Positions 13,061-28,050 of a DNA stretch of 64,000 nucleotides are shown here, in pieces; within the stretch, counting starts at the first letter, position 1, and the number at the start of each line of letters is the position of its first letter. The stretch is from Zonotrichia leucophrys gambelii (lineage: Eukaryota > Chordata > Aves > Passeriformes > Passerellidae), in NCBI RefSeq assembly GCF_028769735.1, contig NC_088172.1, positions 95,341,235-95,405,234 of the forward strand. Reading direction: 5' to 3'. The position numbers and the translations under genes were made by a program. The notes beneath the pieces were generated by a model. That model saw only the letters and a program-made list of their open reading frames with translations, ran no database searches and had not been told where the DNA came from.

Positions 13061-16000
13061 GTATGCCAACTAGGTAGAGGAGTATAGGCACATTCTTGCC
13101 TCCCAAGGTGGGTAATTAGCATGACCTAGATATATGTACATTTCTGAGAGTTATATGTACTTATTAAAAGCTATAGGGCTGATATACAGATCTTTTAGGT
13201 GTTTTGAAAAGGAAAATATTAATTAAACTTTCATTTTGCTTTTATAACAGCTTGATAAATGCAGAACTCTCAAAAAACCTGTTTCTTTAACAAGCCTATT
13301 CATTTCAGGGACAACCAAAATGAATAGTCTTGTTAGCAAGGTGTAAGTCTATCAGCTATTTTAGAACACTGGATAAATATCAAATGCATGTGTTTTCCTG
13401 GAAGAGAGAATAAATGACACATAATGACACATGAGTGATTTTTATTACATATTTGTCATTATATAAAGCATTATAAAACCTGAGATAGAGCCATTTCCGA
13501 GAGGTAAAGTGATGAAGTGCAGCAGGTTCTATTTACCTGCTAATGTGACTACATTCTGAATGCAGCTCCATGTATGCATGGTAAATGTGGATACGTTAAT
13601 ATAAATTTTTGAGGAATTTGTCCTTTGGAATTGTGAATGACTTACTGTGTTTTACTCCATGCTTCCCAATATTTTCAAAAGGAATACAGGAATTTTTCCT
13701 CTTCATAATAGCCCTGAACAGCCCCTTCTTTGCATTGGGGAAGTATGCAACAGTAGACTAACAGTGGGACTCAGGTAGCTTCTTTGTGTAATGCTCAGAA
13801 TATAGATTTGCCACAGATATTTTCCTGTCTTTTCCACAGATTTTTCTGATATTTTCCTATATGAATAAGATGTATAACATCTTATGTTTTTCTTATGTTT
13901 AAAGGTGCATAATGATGTAAGAACTTAAGAACTTAGAGGAATAACCACAAAATTATTGGTCTTCAGATTCATTTGGATGAAAGAAAAGCACCAGTTTACT
14001 ACTTGTACCACAGTGATATAGGGGTGTTTAGGCAAATGAAGATTAAATTAAAATAGAACACTGAGAAATCTCCCATCACTTTTGGGATGATATAAACATA
14101 CAGTAGTGCTAGAGTTCAATGTAACCACAGCCAAATGACTCTTCTAAAATTGAAAATTACATAACAACTAATCAGTAGTTGCAGTTAATACAAGTAGTAT
14201 CAGATACTCATTTAAATAAACATCCATTGATAGTGCAAATAGCATTGTCAAACAGACATTTGCCTTTAAAATTAATTTATGCGATGTTTTGCACAGAAAC
14301 AAAGCATAAATTTACTTCAATAGTAAAATCACAGCTTGCAAACAGAGTTTTCAATAGTGATTTGTATGTAGACAACTTTGGTGAGGTTTTAAAAAATACT
14401 TCTTATGGACTTGTAGAAATACAAGTATAATGAATGTATTTTGTAAGTACCTTGTAAGACCAAGTGGTTTAGCAGAGCCATTAACTGAGTAAATCAAAAG
14501 ACCAGGTTGTATTACCAGCAAAAGGCCTGCAATGCCCTTTTCCTGAGATCAAAAGCCCTTATCTGGCACCTTTTGATATAACTCAGGTTCAATGAAGTAG
14601 GAAATGAAGAAAATTCTTCCTGACTTCCCATTCTAGAGAGAGATGTTACTGCTGGCTGGGAGTGGGGTCACCTAAGTACCAATGCAGCTGTCCTCAGGAA
14701 CCTCTCAGGTTTTTGTCAGCCAAAAGATGCTTCAGAAGCAGAGCATTAATGGTCACAGAAAGATCTTTAGCTTCCTTTTCTTCGGGTGGATACTCCTGAA
14801 AATGGAATAACCATGGCTCACGATAATGGAATTCAGGACAGACCTGTCAGCTAAGGGTAACCCCGGTGAAAATTTTCCAGACTTATACTCACTTAATGCT
14901 GAATTTTGCTTTCCAGGCAGACTCCCCTCTGTCTGAAGAATATGCAAAGGCAGATGAAAGGAGTTAGACCCAGCTGCTTTTATTTCCTCCCACCCCCAAG
15001 ACAGAGAAGCTACTGAAGTCAAGGCTGTGATGCCAGCAATGCCAGGTGTTCTCTGGTAGCCTCTTGTTATCCAATGTTGCTTCTGTACAGCTTTATTAGT
15101 TGCCAGTGAATCAGTCCAGATGCTTCCTTTCTTTAAAGGATAAATGTCTACTTTGAGCAGGGAAAAAAAAAAAGTACCAGAACTTCTAAGTCATAGCAGC
15201 AAACTACAAAAACTGCCTTTAAATGAAATGCAGTGCTGATCAGAAAATTGTTCTAAGTGGGTGCCAACAGAAAAAAAAAAAAAACTTTGCCCTGAATATA
15301 GATTTAATGAGGAAGAAAGGACTCCTTTCACTAGAATAAATTCATTCAATAAAAACATTCAGTCACTTTTGTTTGCTCCCAAGTCTGAGAAAAAACCCTA
15401 TATCTGGATACGGGTTGGTATCTATGAAAACCATTAAAAGAATCATAATTTCATAGCCAAGTCCACATTCCATGCTCCACAATTTCCTATGGGAATCTTC
15501 CTTTATGCTCCTGAACTTCCCAGTTCTTTGCACAATTTCACAGTTCTGCTTAATTGCTCTAGGTGGATCCTAGAAAACTACCTTTGAGGAATTAAAAACA
15601 TCAGGGTTATAGAAGTCTTTGAAAATCAGGAGAGAGGTATATTAGTAGTACCAGTATAAATTATGGGGATTTTTTTTAATTAAAAGAGTTTAATTATGAT
15701 GTGATAACTCAAATTTCTGTCGTTTCTAAGTACCTTGGCATGTTATTACCACTAAAGAAAATTCCTGTAAAGAGCAGGTTAAAAAATTTGTATGCAGCAT
15801 TCTTATTTCTACAAGAATGATCAATTCTGACCTGAATATTTAAATACTTTTCAATTCCTTTGCAGGCAGTTCTTCTCGGTAGAAAAATATCATTATAATG
15901 TGCATTTAAAGAGCACAGTCCCCATTTTCAGCTATACCAGTACAATTTTAGAGCAGTCTTCTTAAGATTTCTTCACTTTCATTAGATTTAGATTCTTTAG

Positions 16001-19000
16001 AAGCTGTGACAAAGCTTAGTCCAGAATTTTGTAATCCTGCATGTAGACAAATGTTAGAGATGTTTGCAAATACTCTTCCTTGGGGCTCTAATTTCTTTCC
16101 ACTTAGCTGGTGAAACTCCACTGAGCATGATTGATTGGATTAATGTTAAAATCAGCTGAGACTTCTGTTCTGAGATGTACAGTAATTTCCAACTACTTTT
16201 GATTTTCATTGAAATAACAGAAATTAGATTCTGTTGGGCTCATTTGTTTAGTTGCTCTTGTACATTTCAAGGACTCAATTTTATCCTAGGAAGATAGAGT
16301 GCAATCTTAGGGTGAAACTGACATCTTTAGTGTCACTCTGCTGATGTATTTGGCTCACAAGAAGGTTCAAGGATATTCCAATATCCAAGGAATATACTTC
16401 TCTCAAACACCTGTTTCATTGGAAATGTCTATGAAATATGTATAAAACTCTCATGGAATTTCACTGTGCAAAAAAGACCACTGCAGCTTTAAATTCTCAT
16501 TTTCTAGGTACATTCACACATACATTAAAAGTTTGCTTTAAGGAAGAAATGCTAAGTCTTCCTATTTCTTTATTGCTTACCTGCTGATTCTTTTTTTTAC
16601 CTCTTCAGATTGACAGCTTAACTGTTTTCCTACCCCAACAAATCCCCTCATACTTTTTGGCCTGAAATGCACATCCTTCATCTTGAAAGAACTTTTTAAT
16701 ATTATTTTGAAAGGTTTTCTGTCAGCATACCCATCTTCTGGATAAACCTGTCCTCAAAGTGGAGCTTTGTGCTGAGGAAGCCAAAATCCTGCATATGTAC
16801 TATACTACAATGTTTACTGGACCCAGCAGAAATGTACACATTTACAAATATAACATTTTTTACATTAAATCCTCCAGAGTAACACATTTATTGTCTTTCC
16901 TCGGAATCCATAGGAAGTCTATGAAAAACACACACACGTTACGTGATCCTTTTGAGTGCCATCAGAATGATTCAGAACACGGTGAATTCTTTATTTTCAT
17001 GGTGGTAAGGAACTAGAACTCTTGGTGTGGATTGGACATTACCATGTGGTGATTTTATTTTAAAAATAAGTATGTTCCCCTTTCTTCAGAAAGTTTTTTT
17101 TATATTTGTGACAGGTCCTTGCAATTTCTTTTCATACTGCTGATGAGGAATCAGCCATCTCAGATAGAATTTCAAGTGTGTGGGTCACAAGGAAGAATTT
17201 GCATTTCTATTCCTGATGTTGGTTGGTTTCTTCTGAGCCATGTGCTTCAGATAGAAAACTTCTTCAGCAGCCATCTTCTGCTGCATTTTTTGTCTCCTTG
17301 GGGACCTTTTACTGATCATAATTCAACATAAATTTGAATTTTCAGCTTCAAATGCCAATATTCCAGGGTTGCAGGGTATCACCCACTGAAGTGCAAGAAA
17401 ATTATTTGCTTCAATGCATCAAAATAAACATTTAGTGTAGAGTTCATTATGATATTCAACCAAAATTTGAACATATTGACCATATAAATATAAGGATAGT
17501 ACAAATATTTATTGGAACATATATTTGTAGGCATGGGGGTATGAGTTTCACACAAAAACTTACTTATCATAGTTCTGGTGAACAGCAGCCTTTATTTAAC
17601 TATACTGATGAGTTTCTTTAGAAAAAAAGAAGTCATTATAGAAGAGATATATGATGTAGCTTCTGCTCTTTGGAGTACTTTGAGGAACTTTATATATAAA
17701 TTTCATAAATTTATTTTAAAAATCGTAATACTTATTAAAATGATGGTAGTTTTAAAGAGAATATTTTTTTAATTCTTATGCTGATATTTTTGTAAATTTT
17801 CCAAGACTTTCAAAATGTTTGGGACTTGTGGAGGTTAAATTTTTAAACCTTGTTGATTTGTTCCTTTTTATCAATAGAAGCAACTGCAAGATTGAGTGGG
17901 GAAGTTCAAGTTATCCATTCTTCTCCTGTAACGTCACCTAGAAACAACTTCAGTTCCCCTACCCTGGCAACCCCATTGTGTGTCAAACCCCTAAATTATC
18001 TCACTTTGCTATTACCAGGGAGTCTTTCCAGCCAGCTGCTATCACCTAGGTTATATAACTATGTGAACAAGTGCAGGGAGTCAGGAATGCCCTCCATCCA
18101 CGTTTTGTGCTTGCCAGGCAAAAGCCATGAAACGGAGTCCATGTCAACAGGTCACTGAGCCAAAAATAAGGAGCTGAGCTTGAGTCCAGGGCTGTGCCAA
18201 AGAATTTACAGGGTTTCTGGACTGCTGGGGGCTTGGACCAGGGAAGGATGGGCTATGGATGTCTCTCATGCCCACCCTGAAGAGCACACACAGCAGCAGA
18301 TGAGGAGGGGACAGGCGTTTCAATGAGAGTGCAAGGAGCCAAGACCATCTTGGTTCTTCAAAACCAGAGCAAAAATCAAAGTCATTCCAGTAGGATGAAC
18401 TTGTGGTTGCAGGAAGGTTAATGACCAAATTCCAGACAGTTTCCAGAAATTACTGTCACAAAGTGAAATTTGTGTTGAATGACGTAAGCATCACATAATT
18501 ACTTAGCTATAACATGCCACTTTTATGCTCATGATTGTTTAAGAATTTCTATAAATTGCTCTTATTTTTCAATGCTCTATTTCCCCAGCTGTCAAATGAG
18601 TTGTGTGATTGATAATTAAAAAATTAGTGGTGTCACTTTGGTGTTACAGGTATTGTGCAATAGCATGTGCAAGAAAAAAGTTTGCCTCCTTTGTCAAGGA
18701 TGTTGACACATACATAAATTGCCATTCTGAAGCCTTTTTTCAGCACTTATACACAGTAAAGCAAATACCAGCACATCAAAAGCCTGCAATCTAATACAAT
18801 AAATTGCAGTTGTACTATCAATTTTTTGGTAGAAACACTTATTGCTCAGCTAGCCAACATTTAAAAGTTTTTACGAACCTGAGTGACTCATGTATAATTT
18901 AAAGCTGCACATAATCACTAAAATAATAGAACAGGAGTATGAACATAGTATTTAGGTACAGTATGAGTAATATATATAGTCAAAAGTATGATAATTACAT

Positions 19001-22000
19001 AAAAAAACTATAGGTAAAAATATGAATAGGCTTAAGAGAACTGCAGTATAAAAACAAAAAGTATTACATGTCACTCTCACAGTTTGTGAATTATAAAGTC
19101 CTTTCATTGTTCACCAAAAGAATATGAAATAGAGAACATGAAAAAGAGAGGATGAGATTTTTTTTAAATAAAGAAATGGAGTGTTTTGCATTAGTTGCCA
19201 TATAAATTTAGTGTTATTACTATTCAACACAAAATAATCCTGCATGACTTAGACGAGGTAAGGCCTATAGGTGGAAATGGTTTTATTAGACCACCTCCAA
19301 TAGTTGGAAAGAGCAGAGAAAATTTGTTTGGGCACAAATTTTTTGGGGGCAAACAAATCTGCCTATTATGAACAGCAGATTTCAGGACTGCTTCGAATTT
19401 AAGCAATCCTTAAATCTGCTTGAATAATTGCTCTGAATTGAATAATTGCTCTGAGTAGCATTTTCAAGTGGGCAAGTAAAAACATCAACACCATTTACAA
19501 ACCTTACCTTGCCTATGACTTTTCACCATCAGAGCTGTGACAACGCTGCTGCTAAAATTCTATACAGGTCAGTTATTTCCAGGGGATGAAAATGGAATTC
19601 CTAAATGTTTCCGAATATATGGTGCTTGTCAGAAAATAAACAAATGCCAGTAGAAATAAAAGATTGCAGATCTTCCTAGAATTAGGCATAGCATCTATAA
19701 GGAGTAATTTGTGGGGAGATTATCCAGGATATTCCAATTTAGATTTACAACTAAATGTTAAACATCAGGGGCATTTTGAGATAGTACTGAGCTTAGTACT
19801 GTCCATTTGGAGAGGCTGCCACATTTCTCTTTCCTCTGTCAACACCAGGTCCTTATCTTGTTAACACCCTGTCCTAATTATGAAGATACACTGATTTGAT
19901 TTTTTCTTTTTCTCCTTTTCCAGTATCCCAAAGAATATTTACACAATTAAAGGAGATGGTGATACTTCAGCCATTTATACTCTTCAGGACAAATTACATT
20001 GTAAAGCTTCTTAAAAGTGTTTCATTGCTTATATTTCCAAAATATGATTAATTCATCATATAATCACCCATAATTTTACAATTACTGCCCTTGCATACCT
20101 CTCAAGAAATGGAACTTATAACAAAGGAGTTTCCTCTTTTTTCCCTTCATTCCTTTCCATCACCCTCATAATTTTTTATACTGTCATGTGTTACAAATGT
20201 GTGTTATCAGAACTGTTTCAAGGCCACAGGTTTCAATAGCTGATATTAGTAAAGTTTCAGGACAGTCAACAAAATGAGGCTGTTTTTTCCTGGTTCAGGA
20301 TATGGCTCAACATTGGGGGATATTTTCTGTTACAAGCAACTGGAGTTGGCACACATATAAACCCTCTCCATCAGTTTGAACAAATATACAACCTTATATG
20401 TGCAGAAGTATTGTGATTCTCAAAATATAGTAATGATTATTTCCATATTAACTGAATAAATCTAATAAAAAACCAAAATATGAAAGGTAAAATGTAGTCA
20501 AATGATTAGATGATTGGTGACTGATGTTTAAATTATGTTACATGGCACATTACTGAAAATTAAATGTAGCTAATATATACAGGTAAGTTTTTTTAAAATA
20601 TAGTTGCTAAACATTTAAAAAAATATAAAAGTCTAAATGTTGCAAAACACTAGAAAAATTTATGTTTTGCTAAAAATCTGCTCTTCATATCAGCTACTAT
20701 TCATAATAAATATTCATAATATTTATATTTTACTCCTTACAAAAAACCCTTTGGTGCCATACATACTACATAATTTATTCTGTGTACAGAAAAATCTAGA
20801 AAAGTAATTGTGCATTATTAATAAAAATTATCTATAGTGTCAAGGTTCAGTTAATAAAAAATGTCATTTTAAGGTAGCTGCAGCTAGGATATCTACTGAT
20901 TAGGAATAAGATAGTAATAATAAGTAATGAGGAAATCACACATACTATGTACTGTTAAGAAACAAAAGGATCAGTCATATAGCAAACAAAATAAAATGAT
21001 CTGATAAAACAGAGAAATGAGCAGATTGTTTTTCATACTTGCTTAAAACTTTTCCTAAGTAAGAAGACTTAGAGCTCCAGAGCACACACAAATTGTCTCC
21101 CACCTATACAGGTACAGAGTCTTTCCAGGGGGGCTGATATGAGGAGGAAAGGGACACTACAGATTTGTATTTACAGACTTTGCATTACATGAACCTCCTA
21201 GGTATGGAAACACTAAATCAGCCAAGACACCAACAAACCTGGTAGTTTGTTTCTAGTCAGGAAAGTATGAACATGCAGACTGGATTTTTGATTTATACAA
21301 AGAATAGGCGACCCTGGCAAATGGCTAAGATGAATAGAACTGTATAATTCATCATATGTAACAGAGATTAAATGGCTTTTAATCACCACCTTCTTATCAT
21401 AAAAATATATTTACACAGTGCCTGTGAACAAGTGTCCTTGTAGCAAAATCTGATGTTTATTTATAAAGGAAAAAATTCTTGCCCCTACTGCACTGTTTCC
21501 TCTGGGAGAAGGGAAGTAAACACAGCTGGCATTCTTTACATAAAGAAACAAAAAGAATAAAAAAAAAATCTGAAAGAAACCCCACACTTCTGTTTGGCTT
21601 TTTTTCTTCCTCATTCCTTTGTCCAATTCTTATCTCAGATACACTCCAAGTGATTAATATGAAAGGAAACTCTCAGGGCAAAGACTTGCTAAAGTTAGTG
21701 CTGTTCCCATGTAAAAGGTACATCAAGCTGTGGACTGACCCTGCACAGTTTATCTCCAGAGAGTCTCTACTGAACAACATCACACTTTTTTTTTTCTTTT
21801 TTCTGTGTCTGGTGGTTTAGACTGCAGCTCTTTGAGAAGAGAAAAAGGCATACCTCAAAATGTGGCTGTTACTTCATCATGAACACTTCCTAGAGCTGCA
21901 GCCTCTTTTATCACTGCCAAAGCTTCACATCCCTCACAACACCAGGAAACAAACTTAGAAAATGGTCAGCCTGTACTTTAGGATAATTATCCTTACCTTG

Positions 22001-22770
22001 ATATCCATGTAATATTTACTTTAAGAATATACCTACCTCATGTTATCAGCGCAAAAATTTTACATTCACTTGCATTATTTATACATACATTAAAGTATAC
22101 TGATGGCATTAAAAATAAAGAAAATCATGTAATACCTTTACTTTTACCTATGGATTTGGTGAAATGGTTCCATGAAGAAAGCATTTCCAGACAAAAAGAG
22201 AATAAAGAAGAGGAGAGAAACAACAGTAAGAGTCATGAGTACATGTAAATGCAATAGTATCTGAACATGAAGAGACAAAGTCTAAGGTAAGTGTCTGAAG
22301 ACAAATGGAGATGCAATCAGTGTCATATTAGGGATTTAGTTTATTTCTTCCCAATCATGTACATGCAGAGAAACACAGAAATAATCCATGCTTAGATAAG
22401 AAAGACTGTCACAAAGGTAACATGGACAATGGTTAGGAGGAAAAAATCAGTGGTTTTGTTAGGTAGCAAAACTGTACTCTCAGCATTCCAGAAGCCAGGA
22501 GCAGGTGCTTTCTGCACATTTCCAATCAGCCATGCATTAATGCAAATGGACTCTTCAATGTGTACAATGTTACAAGAGGAGCATCTTCTTTCAGGGGCTA
22601 TCTGAAGAGTGGTCTGGCACTTTGTTTATCTTTAATAGGATCACCCATAATTGTATTTTCTGATCAATATACAGAATTTTTGTAATCACTTCCTTATTTC
22701 TCTCACCTCTTTTTAGTTATTGTTTTGCAAGAGGGGGAGTTGAGGAGGCAGGAGGACAAAAGCTTACGTA
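13061..22770. other. Unique A/T-rich non-coding DNA
   Basis: Nearly 10 kb with no gene recognised. It contains a 17-bp tandem duplication at 19420-19454 and a weak tRNA/MIR-like patch near 14460-14520. The least A/T-rich part is about 17900-18440, where a plus frame (17850-18158) and a minus frame (18144-18428) of about 100 codons each are open, but I recognise no domain in either. Confidence 0.55.
19420..19454. repeat. Short tandem duplication, two 17-bp copies
   Basis: The 17-mer ttgaataattgctctga occurs at 19420-19436 and again at 19438-19454, with one base between the copies. The two copies are identical. This is most simply a small local duplication by slippage or end repair. Confidence 0.9.
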
Positions 22771-22821
22771 GCAAACAAAACAAAAGAACCAAAACAACCA
22801 AAAAACGAAACAAGAAAAAAA
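22771..22821. repeat. A/C-rich low-complexity tract
   Basis: An irregular run of CAAAA and CCAAAA units. It lies immediately upstream of a short exon-like open stretch (22845-23075) but has no clear relation to it. Confidence 0.65.
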
Positions 22822-25800
22822 TGTGACTAAAACCATGTGTCTCTTTGCAGCCAAAGACAGCTTTCAAGCATTTGCCCATCGGTTGCAGTGATGGATTCAA
22901 AGCAGCTACAGAACAAGAAGAAACAATGAAAGCAGAGTGGAAAAGGAACAGAGCCCATACCTTGGTCGCCCATCATCAGGTGCGCCAGACCTTGAAGGGA
23001 AACAAGAGCACAGTCAGCAATGAACAAGGGAGCACGGGAAGGTGGTGTTGTCACACTGACAAAAATGTTTTGTGACAGGCATCTGTTTCCTATAAGATGT
23101 CTGTATCACAGAGGGAAATCAAAGAGCATTTTTCAACCACTGGTTGGAATGCTTTGGGCTACGAGTAACAGAACTGCAATTCAAACACTGGGTGCTGTTT
23201 TATTGTGTATTTTTTTTTCTGTGCAGTATTTGCATTGACAGAAAATAATAAAATGCTTTCAAATTCAACCAATTCCTTTAATAATCCGTCTGTCTTTATC
23301 ATATTTTGGTTATATTGCTTTGAACACTTTGCTGAGAGGACTTCCTGTCCTCTACATGTGAAATGATGCTTAAACCCTGGAGAAGTTTAAACCTGAAAAA
23401 TGGGCTGGGTCTGATCTTTTTCCCCTCATAAAAATGAGCATTTCAGGTAATTAAATAAAATTTATTCATCACATTGAAATGATAATGCAAAGAATGTCTC
23501 CTTATTTGTGTGAAATATGACAGTAGAATGAATTTGTTCCAGAGAAGGCAAATTATTACATATGCAATATAAAATACATAGCAATAAAGAAAATTTAAGT
23601 GACAGCTTCTGCAACTACTTCTTCAATCTGTGAGAAATAGATTTTGCTTTATACTTATATTGTGAGATGAAATCCCATCACACCATAATAGGTCTAGTGA
23701 CATTTCAAAGCAGATGTCCATAATGATAATCACTCATCCAGAGCCAAATTTTGTTACTCTTCAAGGAAAAATATTCATCTTTTTTAATCATGATAATAAA
23801 ATGATACTTAAATCTCATTGAATATAATGTGATGTTGGGAGAATATTTTTCTTAGATATATGAAGGGTTTTCATTTTTTATGTCTGATTTAAAAAACAGA
23901 CTTATTCTTGTTGAATTTAGCTGGTTTAGGATCCATTTCAGGAGTTATTGGTTGTTCATGTGTAAAATGTGCTCCTCTTCTCAAAAAAGCCATACATTAT
24001 TTTCTTAATTGCAATTAATTGAAATTAATTCACACAAAGAAGGTGAGCAATAAAATATCCTTCTCTTTATTGGACAACAGACTTCCTAGAGAGAGAGTTT
24101 CTGTGATTTCTAATTCACAAAGAAAATTAGGTGCACAAATGACTCACGCTACTTGGGGGTAGTTCAAAGCAGATACTCCCGACTGCAATCAGTCTAAATG
24201 ATTCTTCTCTTATCAGTTCCAAATCTCAAGTGATGTTCCAAGTAGTCTAACAATGGTTTTGTTGAATTATTGCTTTTTAATGTCACTCGTTTTAGATGTG
24301 TAGTTAAACTGAAGGGCCTGATGTGCCTGATCTCTTGTGCAATAAATTCTGTTTCCAAATACAGAGCTCTGCAGCTGGTGGGATTACCTGGGGCTCACAG
24401 CAATGTAAATGAAAGCTGACTGTGATCCTGAAGGGATGCCTGCATCAGCACTGCTTGGGAAGCATCACACAGCTGAACTGGCAGTCTGCAGCTTGTGAAA
24501 GAGAATAGAAATGTTTTCATGGGTGTTCTTTCTCTGTAAGTGTTGCTGCAAGAGAGGCTTGCTGAATACACTGAGCATAAAGACCAGGTGATATTATTTA
24601 ATTCATTCTCTTAGTGCTGGGTGTCCTTCCCTGGATCTCCTGCCACGTGGCCTTTGGAAGTGTCAGTCTCTTCTGGTGATTGATTAATTTGTCTTTGGGT
24701 TTTAGCTTTTGGTTGGCAACTATGGCAAGAAATCTCAGATTTTTGACTTGACCCTAATTGACCCCTTTGTATTTGATAAAGAAAAATTGAAACCAGTTGA
24801 ACATTGCAACATCTTTTTCTTTAATGAAACTATGACTTTTCAGCCACTACTTTATGTGAGATCTTTCAAAAAAATCACTGTGCAGTCTCCCAGGAGAATG
24901 CAATAAAGCGGATCTTTTACTATCTCACATTTACATATGAACTTCTTAGCTATATGAACCTAAACAAAAGTCTAGCTTCAGATTATCACTGCTTGATAGT
25001 GATCACTATTTTTGTTAAAATGATATGTGAAATTGGTCAGTTGCAAATAGATGAGACTTACATAATTTGAAGAAAAAATGTAAATAGCAGAAGTACCATC
25101 ATAAAAACTGCTTGAATTTTAAGAGTCACTTGCAGTGTTGTTCCATGAAAAAATGCAGCCAAGTGAATGTAAAAGGCATACACTGCTCAAACCAAACATC
25201 TACCAATTAAAAATTCAGTACTAATGCTCAAGACACTTTATTTTGTTTCACTCTTTGTGTTACTTTATTTGCAAGCAGTAAGGTCATTTTTATTCCCTTG
25301 CTAAAGGCACATGATGATACTTACCTTATTTTATATTTTTGCAAACTATGGGTGAAGGCTATTGAAGAGTGAAGCATTACTAGTACTGTACCTGTTCATT
25401 CCACAGAGGGGTTTAAAATGATACAGCTAAATCTGCCATGGGAGGAATCACTGCTAGATTTTCAATATGAAAGTCTGCTTTTAACAAACCTGGGAACTTT
25501 TATCCTTAAGGTAGCCACATATAGACCTCCCGTACATTGAAAATACTCATTTGTGCACCATTACTTCAATATCTTTGTGAATTAGGAATTCAAGATTTAG
25601 AAAGAATCCCTCATGTGTGATCCACTCCAACTCTCTCCTGAACTTGGCTCTCAGAGGAGAGGGTTAAGGAGCACAGGGATAGTGGAAGAGGATATGAAGG
25701 TAGGATACCATAGTTTGGTGTGTGAGTTCCATGCAGAACACAGGCCAAAACAAATTTAAATGTGATAAACCTGCAGTGAAGGTATTAAATGTAGTCCAAA

Positions 25801-28050
25801 TTCAGTAAAATGAAAAAACAACAGCCTTTTTTACCAGAAGTACATACAAATTTGAATATTACATATTTCTGTTTGCTTATGTCGCCTAATTTACAGAGAT
25901 GCTCAGATATCACAGAGATCAAAGATGAAAAAAATTAGCTCAGATTTCAAGTTGTGCTTTGGATACACAATTCTATGCTTCCATTTTTACATATTCATGC
26001 TTTGTAACTTTAATGTATGCATAAGTATCCAGACCTGTGTTAGAATAAATTTAAGGTTGCAGTTTTAAGAATTAGGTTCAGGTAAAGTCTGGATTAACAG
26101 TTATCCAGGTTTTATCTTCTACTGCTGTGCATAAATGAATATGTGAAATGCAATTGAACCTCCTTATCTAGTTATACTGAACCTAATTCAAATTTTGAGA
26201 CTCATGTTGACACCAGTAAGAGTTTTATGCACAGATCAAATACAAGATTAGGCAGTTATTTCTAGGCTTTTATGTTTTTCAGCTAGAATTTCTATTCCAG
26301 TGTTGCTGAATACATTTTTATCTCACACTGAAAATGAAATTTTATTGACGTATACGAGCATGACAGTGCCCACAAGTAAAGCACCAGAATTATTTGAATT
26401 TTCCTTCTCCTTGGGAAAACATATATATTAATAAAATTGCATAGCATCATCTATGTGCTAAATCTGAGCACCTGCCTTCACCCTTGAATACAGCAGCACA
26501 GAGAGATGAAGAATCAGCACTTCAAGGCTTGAGAAAATCAACCCTGAACAGGCAGTGGCTCACAGTGAGTTGAAACCTGAATGAACTCAGGCCCCAGAGT
26601 GGCTCACATGAGCATACCAGGTCAGAGTCATGCCAGGACAGTTACTTTGCATATGAGTTAATTTACAAACTCCTTGCTTTTAAAATAGCTTTTAAAATAT
26701 CGGAATGAAATCAAATGAAAGCAATTTTTTTTTTTCAGTTTGGATAGGTAAAAGAATTTTTTCAAATAGAAAACCTTTATCCAGTATGCAAAGATTCACA
26801 CCAGAGAGATTTTAAAGACATTTGTACATAAAAAAGCACCTATACTTTTTAGCTTATAAGCAAAAAGACTTTATAGCTATCATATATTTGCATGTTTCAC
26901 CAGCTAATAGACTTACTTACCAATATTCAGGATAGATGGCATTGTGCCTTAGTTTCCACTGCCCTATGCCATACTTTCTTTAAAGGGACTTAATTACATA
27001 CCAACTTAATTATTAAAATCACATGCTGCTTCTTTCACAGTGTCTCAAAGGCAAGTGCATTATGCTGAAAAGTTAGACAGAAAACCTCTTTTCCTAAAGC
27101 TTTGTGCTGTAAAGGATATTAGAGTAAGCAAGGTTTGTGGTATTAAAGAGAAAAGCGCTTTCCATTTTCCTAAGCAATTAAGAGACAGGAATTTAACATG
27201 CATTGCTATTTCATTGGGAGGGTTTAGGCTCCACATCGATGGGATAGTTTCTTGAAGTGTTTTTCATACAGAACATGAGAAGAAATCAGTCCTGCAAATC
27301 TCCAGAGAGGTTTTGGATATGGTATCAGTCACATGAGTACAAATCCTGTTGTTTCAGTGGAGATATTCTGGAATTACAGCAATAAGGCCAAGGAGCTTTG
27401 CTTGTGTTCTGTATGAAAAAATAAATCACATCTATTCGATACACTTGTATGCCTTTATGCAGGGGAAAATACAACTTACCGTACTGAATGATATGTGAAC
27501 TTTTTATAACATTAAGCAGAAGGAAAAGAAAACCCCACTGAACAGAGGGGAAAAACAAGAGCTTAGGAAAATAAGGTAGAAAGCACCCACCTTCCACATA
27601 GTTGTCTTCTGTAAGCACATAACAGGGAAGGAGAGAAAAGGAAAACATTCATTAAGCAGCATGCAGACTGGAACTTGCCATTGCATGTCTTACTCATGCA
27701 AGGCATCAAACACAACATGCAAGTGCTCCATTGCTACAATCCAGAGGGAAAAACGAAAGCACCAGGGAAGCAGTGTTTCCTCTACTTAACAAAATGTATG
27801 TGATATGAAACAAAATACTCTTTGCCAAAGTGCAAATATTGTATAGGATTTAGTGCAGCTCTTTGTACATGCAACTGTTATTATTGTTACTTATTAATCA
27901 GAGGGTCTTCTTGTAAGACTTTTGTAACTGTATGTTTTAAAACCACCAGTTATTTGTGATAGGGATTCTAAATTCATTTGGTACTACTTTCCCATTCTGA
28001 ATTTTCCTGGATGATGAAGTAGATGACTTTAAACTTCAGATAAGTTAAAT
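22822..28050. other. Unique A/T-rich non-coding DNA
   Basis: No gene was recognised. A 76-codon plus frame (22845-23075) is preceded by a pyrimidine-rich TTTGCAG and contains an internal CAGGTGCG, which superficially resembles an exon, but no family is recognisable. A frame at 24709-24906 likewise follows a TTTTAG and has no recognisable product. A 14-nt perfect palindrome, atagtgatcactat, lies at 24996-25009. Confidence 0.5.

Noticed and set aside
24709..24906. 65-codon frame preceded by a TTTTAG acceptor-like sequence
   Set aside because: No donor site follows and no family resemblance is seen; acceptor-like TTTTAG is common in A/T-rich DNA.
24996..25009. 14-nt palindrome atagtgatcactat
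   Set aside because: Palindromes of this length are plausible by chance in 64 kb of A/T-rich DNA and nothing else marks the site.
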